Source: an uncultured Eubacteriales bacterium | GTDB taxonomy: Bacteria > Bacillota > Clostridia > Oscillospirales > CAG-272 | Reading direction: 5' to 3' | DNA length: 7,843 bases | Assembly (NCBI GenBank): GCA_934526185.1 | Contig: CAKTAA010000103.1 | Span: forward strand, 1-7,843 | Part shown: one piece after another, positions 6,585 through 7,843 of the stretch | How the letters are laid out: each line of letters opens with the position of its first letter | Position numbering within the stretch: the stretch's first letter is position 1 | Notes under the pieces: generated by a model | What the model was told of the DNA's origin: nothing | What the model saw: the letters and a program-made list of their open reading frames with translations, nothing else | Database searches by the model: none | Translations under genes and position numbers: made by a program

Positions 6585-6676
6585 TCTTCCTACGGTGGCA
6601 TTACCCACATCAGGTTATAAGGGTCGAAGTTTTGAGAACTTCCTCTCAGCCTGCACAACAAGCTCCCCCTGAATAT
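6585..6676 (-). promoter_or_regulatory. TPP riboswitch aptamer (THI element)
   Basis: The minus strand carries the THI-box signature: AGGGGGAGC at the 5' side, GGCTGAGAGG (complement at 6642-6649 for CTGAGAGG), CGACCCTTATAACCTGAT, and GGGTAATGCCACCGTAGGAAG (complement within 6586-6615). A clear P3 hairpin, GAAGUU/AACUUC with a 5-base loop, interrupts the core. CUGAGAG binds the pyrimidine of TPP and the ACCUGAU...UAAUGCCA...GUAGGAA half binds the pyrophosphate in this class. The outer P1 stem appears to have one mismatch (UAUUC with GAAGA). Together with the terminator downstream and five thiamine genes, the identification is secure. Confidence 0.98.
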
Positions 6677-6730
6677 TCTTTTAGTATACGGTGGTAAAAA
6701 AGTTTTAAGTCTGTCGTCAAAAACGAATAT

Positions 6731-6759
6731 ATTATATCATGGCTGTTTCTCTTTGTCAA
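6731..6759 (-). promoter_or_regulatory. Consensus sigma-A promoter for the thi operon
   Basis: TTGACA (6754-6759) and TATAAT (6731-6736) are separated by exactly 17 bases on the minus strand, a perfect consensus. The start would fall near 6724, about 48 bases before the riboswitch aptamer begins. A second TTGACG downstream has its nearest TATACT at 26 bases and is unlikely to be used. Confidence 0.93.
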
Positions 6760-6864
6760 TAGCCCAGAAGATTAGTCCTTGTTTTTTAAAAATAATATAT
6801 AGGGTTATAATGTAGCAAAAAGGATAGAAATATATCATGAAATGCTGTGCCGCTGTTCAAATAA

Positions 6865-7017
6865 ACATGGATTCGGGGAAACTTTGTGCTCACGCTTAAC
6901 AGCGAGGGTGCTTTCCAATATTACGAGGGCTTGCTGAGCAGTTACATTGGGCTTGTTAGAAGGGGATTAGACGGAGACGCTGTAACACTTTCTGATGATA
7001 AAAAATATGGGAGATGA
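6865..7017 (+). pseudogene. Short open frame, possible gene remnant
   Basis: The frame is open from the TAA at 6862-6864 to a TGA at 7015-7017. It has only a GTG (6886) as a possible start, giving 43 residues such as LNSEGAFQYYEG and YIGLVRRGLDGDAV. The composition is balanced and protein-like, unlike the Lys/Arg-rich translations of AT-rich noncoding DNA, and it is out of frame with the 20-codon frame that begins at 6837 with a fair ribosome site. This fits a gene broken by frameshifts. The family was not recognised; it may equally be chance. Confidence 0.25.
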
Positions 7018-7172
7018 CTTTATTACCCATTATATTATCAGCAGTGATAGACTTAGTTTCAAAGATTCAAGGGATTTTCTATATAACTGTAGCTGATGGA
7101 GAAAATTTTTGCAAAAGGTATGGCTTACAAAGGTTTCTGCGAAAAAAGATTGAAAATAAAACAAAGGCATGA
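7014..7172 (+). CDS. Small hypothetical protein or gene remnant (52 aa)
   Basis: An ATG at 7014 overlaps the TGA of the previous open frame as ATGA and opens 52 codons. The N-terminus is hydrophobic (LLPIILSAVIDLV) and is followed by YITVADGENFCKRYG and a basic C-terminal tail. The segment around residues 24-37 faintly resembles the C-terminal strand-helix of GNAT acetyltransferases (ending in a FYxxxGF-like pattern), seen here as NFCKRYG; this is a visual impression only. No good ribosome site precedes the ATG, so it would depend on coupling. A third frame (7007-7096) also gives a plausible-looking short peptide, which fits frameshift decay. It may not be a functional gene. Confidence 0.25.
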   Translation: MTLLPIILSAVIDLVSKIQGIFYITVADGENFCKRYGLQRFLRKKIENKTKA

Positions 7173-7178
7173 TAAAAT
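7150..7178 (+). promoter_or_regulatory. Probable sigma-A promoter for addB
   Basis: TTGAAA (7150-7155) and TAAAAT (7173-7178) are separated by 17 bases on the plus strand, each one base off consensus. Transcription would begin near 7185, leaving a leader of about 114 bases before addB. No other plus-strand promoter candidate of similar quality was seen closer to the gene. Confidence 0.6.
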
Positions 7179-7298
7179 AGAAAAAAGAATCTTAACGAAA
7201 TTCGTGCATAGGTGCGATCTACATTGCAAACCAAGAATTTTTACAAAAAATGTACGGAAAACAGCGGCTGATTTATTATAAAGAGAAAGGATTGTCAA

Positions 7299-7843
7299 AT
7301 GGTCACCTTATTATACGGAAGGAGCGGAAGCGGAAAATCCTTTTGGATTTCGGAACGGATACTGGAAAAGCTGAAAAGAGGAGAGAAAGCAATTCTTCTG
7401 GTTCCGGAGCAGGAAACCGTCAATGCCGAAAGACGGCTGGTATGTGTACTGTCCGATATACCGTCTGTCGGTCTGGAGGTGCTGAACTTCAGTCGTCTGG
7501 CAAACCGTATTTTTCGCGAAGCCGGCGGCCTTTCCTACCGTTATATCGGCAACGGAGCCAAACGCCTAATAATGCGCCGAGCTGTTAACGATATACGGGC
7601 GTCACTTACGGAATATGACCGTGTCGATCCGCAGGATAAGGCGTGGATAGATCAGATGATTGCGGCTGTTGGGGAGTGCAAAAGAAATGGGTTGACACCG
7701 CAGTCGCTTGAAAAGGCGGCACAGCGGCTGTCAGAGACTGACCGAAGTCAGATGCATCTGCGGGCTAAGCTGCAAGACTGTGCGCTGATTTATAGTGCCT
7801 ATCAGGCGCTGATACATGGAACATACGACGATCCGATGGATGA
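7299..7843 (+). CDS. addB: ATP-dependent helicase/nuclease subunit B (partial, 5' end)
   Basis: The ATG at 7299 has AAAGGA 7 bases upstream and opens a frame with no stop to the right edge (181 codons). AddB is a protein of about 1,100-1,200 residues that pairs with AddA to process double-strand breaks for RecA-dependent repair, the Firmicute counterpart of RecBCD. The visible part matches the AddB N-terminus: Walker A GRSGSGKS at 7-14, ILLVPEQETVNAERRL at 32-47, and LEVLNFSRLANRIF at 59-72, the characteristic VPEQ and FSRLA segments. The C-terminal nuclease and Fe-S cysteines lie outside the window. addA would be expected directly downstream. It is divergent from the thi operon and functionally unrelated to it. 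Confidence 0.93.
   Translation, partial: MVTLLYGRSGSGKSFWISERILEKLKRGEKAILLVPEQETVNAERRLVCVLSDIPSVGLEVLNFSRLANRIFREAGGLSYRYIGNGAKRLIMRRAVNDIRASLTEYDRVDPQDKAWIDQMIAAVGECKRNGLTPQSLEKAAQRLSETDRSQMHLRAKLQDCALIYSAYQALIHGTYDDPMD

Larger units (their letters stand above)
6782..7298. other. Gene-poor divergent region between the thi operon and addB
   Basis: These roughly 500 bases separate divergent transcription units and are more AT-rich than the flanking genes, especially in the right half. No full-length gene is visible on either strand. A plus-strand TATAAT (6806-6811) lacks a clear -35. It is followed by AAAAAGGA and an ATG at 6837 that opens a 20-codon frame ending at a TAA. Beyond that are the overlapping small frames listed separately and the probable addB promoter. 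The arrangement looks like the start and broken pieces of one or more small lost genes, but no family was recognised. Confidence 0.5.

Noticed and set aside
7096..7281. Plus-strand 61-codon frame before addB
   Set aside because: It has no ribosome site, the translation is dominated by Lys and Arg as expected from A-rich noncoding DNA, and it spans the probable addB promoter.
7250..7588. Plus-strand 112-codon frame overlapping the addB start
   Set aside because: addB is read in a different frame with a good ribosome site and clear family motifs; this is an out-of-frame shadow.

Overview
The window is chromosomal DNA from a low-to-mid GC Firmicute, most likely an anaerobic member of the Clostridia. 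Evidence: a T-box leader and a TPP riboswitch that both end in intrinsic terminators, AGGAGG-type ribosome binding sites, an AddB-type recombination nuclease, and a short anaerobe-style ThiC. No mobile element, CRISPR array, tRNA or rRNA was seen.

Layout. (1) 1-1976, minus strand: an amino-acid unit. A consensus sigma-A promoter (1948-1976) drives a T-box leader (1647-1941), then threonine ammonia-lyase (ilvA) and a RidA enamine deaminase cut by the left edge. IlvA releases a reactive 2-aminocrotonate enamine that RidA hydrolyses, so the pair makes metabolic sense. (2) 2058-6759, minus strand: a thiamine operon. A second perfect consensus promoter (6731-6759), a TPP riboswitch aptamer (6585-6676) and a terminator (6525-6559) precede thiC, thiM, thiE, a HAD phosphatase gene and thiD. 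The last three are joined by 4-base and 8-base overlaps. (3) 6782-7298: about 500 bases with no convincing intact gene, holding short overlapping open frames that may be gene remnants, and a promoter for the next gene. (4) 7299-7843, plus strand: the start of addB, cut by the right edge.

How the genes fit together. ThiC makes HMP-P from the purine intermediate AIR, ThiD phosphorylates it to HMP-PP, ThiM phosphorylates salvaged hydroxyethylthiazole, and ThiE joins the two into thiamine monophosphate. No thiazole biosynthesis gene and no thiL is present here, so this locus alone supports de novo pyrimidine synthesis plus thiazole salvage. The embedded HAD phosphatase is a candidate for dephosphorylating thiamine monophosphate, which would need a thiamine pyrophosphokinase elsewhere. 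Both minus-strand operons use the same plan: a strong TTGACA-N17-TATAAT promoter with control left to premature termination in the leader.

Most of the window is a well-understood type of locus. The points that deserve a second look are the apparent Leu-type (CUC) specifier of the T-box in front of ilvA, the HAD gene tightly coupled into the thi operon, a 12-base repeat carrying the translation signals of two successive genes, and the unexplained remnants at 6837-7172.
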